Assembly: GCA_025360895.1 (NCBI GenBank)
Contig: JANYBF010000163.1
Span: 1-5,689, forward strand
Direction of reading: 5' to 3'
DNA length: 5,689 nt
From: Verrucomicrobiota bacterium
GTDB lineage: Bacteria > Verrucomicrobiota > Verrucomicrobiia > Limisphaerales > JADLHS01
Shown here: one piece after another, positions 5,134-5,689 of the stretch
Numbering within the stretch: position 1 is the first letter of the stretch
Layout: each line of letters opens with the position of its first letter
Made by a program: the position numbers and the translations under genes
The notes under the pieces: model-generated
What the model saw: only the letters and a program-made list of their open reading frames with translations
Databases searched by the model: none
Told to the model about the DNA's origin: nothing

Positions 5134-5689
5134 AGCGTCCCGTCTTGTGTTCCGGTTTGAAAAACTCGTGCAATAGGCGGTCAATCTGGAGCAATCCTTC
5201 GCGCGTGACACCGATGCGATCGCCGCCATTCGTGAGGAAGCCCCACTCCTTTAGCGTGGCGAGCGGCGCGGCGAATTGGACGCGGGGGTCAGCGCCAAAT
5301 TTCTTCGTGTAATGCTCCGCACTTACGCTGCCCAGCTTCAGGCCCAGCATGAATTCACGGATGTAACATTCCTCCGCCGACGGGGTGAGCGCCCGATAAA
5401 CCGGCAGCTTGCCCGCATTCACCGCGTCCACATACGGCTGGAATTCGTGGTGATTCTGATAATGCATGCCGTTGAGATGACCGAAGCTTGCCACGCCAAT
5501 GGATAGAATATCCGCGCCATTGAACAAGCCTTCGCGGTAGATGAACTTCACCTTGGCCGGATCGCGCACGACGGTGGTGCCGCTGGTGACGGTGTACCCA
5601 ATTTTCTCGAACTCGCGATACGCATGATCCACCCACATGCGTTTCGTTTCCCAATCGGCCACGGGCGCAACGAGTTTGCCGTCCGTCTT
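5126..5689 (-). CDS. HemN-like radical SAM (coproporphyrinogen III oxidase family) protein, C-terminal part
   Basis: The frame is open through the right edge, so only the last 187 residues are seen and the radical SAM CxxxCxxC cluster would lie outside the window. The visible part fits the C-terminal half of HemN/HemW-like proteins: WVDHAYREFEKIGY, YREGLFNGADILSIGVASFG, a GMHYQN segment, YVDAVNAGKLPVYRAL, then a helical, winged-helix-like end with REFMLGLKLG and TREGLLQIDRLLHEFF. The GTG at 5662 is an internal Val rather than a start, because the coding pattern continues upstream (KTDGKLVAPVADWE). Family members include oxygen-independent coproporphyrinogen III oxidase, the haem chaperone HemW, and haem-degrading or methylating enzymes (HutW/ChuW type), so the name alone does not give the reaction. 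The stop overlaps the chorismate lyase-like start, so the two are probably made together. Confidence 0.82.
   Translation of the reverse strand, partial: KTDGKLVAPVADWETKRMWVDHAYREFEKIGYTVTSGTTVVRDPAKVKFIYREGLFNGADILSIGVASFGHLNGMHYQNHHEFQPYVDAVNAGKLPVYRALTPSAEECYIREFMLGLKLGSVSAEHYTKKFGADPRVQFAAPLATLKEWGFLTNGGDRIGVTREGLLQIDRLLHEFFKPEHKTGRYA

Noticed and set aside
4645..5160. plus-strand open frame opposite the chorismate lyase-like gene
   Set aside because: The minus-strand product aligns with UbiC, including active-site positions; this frame is its antisense shadow.
5134..5229. N-terminal extension of the chorismate lyase-like protein from a start at 5229
   Set aside because: The extra 32 residues overlap the conserved end of the HemN-like gene and do not resemble the family. 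The ATG at 5133 gives the normal length and an 8-bp coupling overlap.
5660..5662. GTG as the start of the HemN-like gene
   Set aside because: The frame remains open upstream to the window edge with family-like residues, and the family needs an N-terminal radical SAM domain. The GTG is an internal valine.
1..5689. CRISPR array, tRNA, rRNA, insertion sequence or attachment site
   Set aside because: No spaced repeat array, cloverleaf, rRNA stretch or transposase-like frame was seen. The only non-coding gap over 100 bases is 4451-4602.

Overview
The window is a compact, GC-rich bacterial region. Every gene I can support lies on the minus strand, so transcription runs from position 5689 towards 1. 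The long plus-strand open frames are antisense shadows. The organism cannot be fixed from this sequence. The GC content, the FtsK-like protein family and a palindromic repeat embedded in a gene suggest the Planctomycetes-Verrucomicrobia group, perhaps Verrucomicrobiota. That is an inference from remembered similarity.

Right side (4603-5689): a translationally coupled gene pair. First comes the C-terminal part of a HemN-like (coproporphyrinogen III oxidase family) radical SAM protein, whose start lies beyond the right edge. Overlapping it by 8 bp is a 176-residue chorismate lyase (UbiC)-like protein that keeps both expected active-site positions. The pair suggests metabolism of a chorismate-derived aromatic acid, but the pathway is not visible here.

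Middle (4451-4602): a 152-bp gap with two inverted repeats and four TAATC/GATTA words. It probably holds the end of the first transcript and the promoter or operator of the second.

Left side (1-4450): a tightly packed four-gene operon resembling a minimal, divergent type VII (ESX/WXG100) secretion system. In transcription order it encodes a 90-residue WXG100-like protein, a 186-residue coiled-coil protein with a Pro/Ser/Thr-rich tail, a 68-residue second WXG100-like protein, and a very large FtsK/SpoIIIE-type membrane ATPase that runs off the left edge. Both small proteins carry W-x-D-x5-F-x3-F, with Asp where the classical motif has Gly. The ATPase has two long coiled-coil segments around a transmembrane hairpin and then three FtsK-like modules in series. 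Only the middle one keeps Walker A and Walker B; the first, and the visible start of the third, have lost the P-loop residues. I see no EssB, EssA, EsaA, EccB, EccD, EccE or mycosin gene, although the left flank is not visible. A palindromic repeat is inserted in frame between Walker A and Walker B of the active module.
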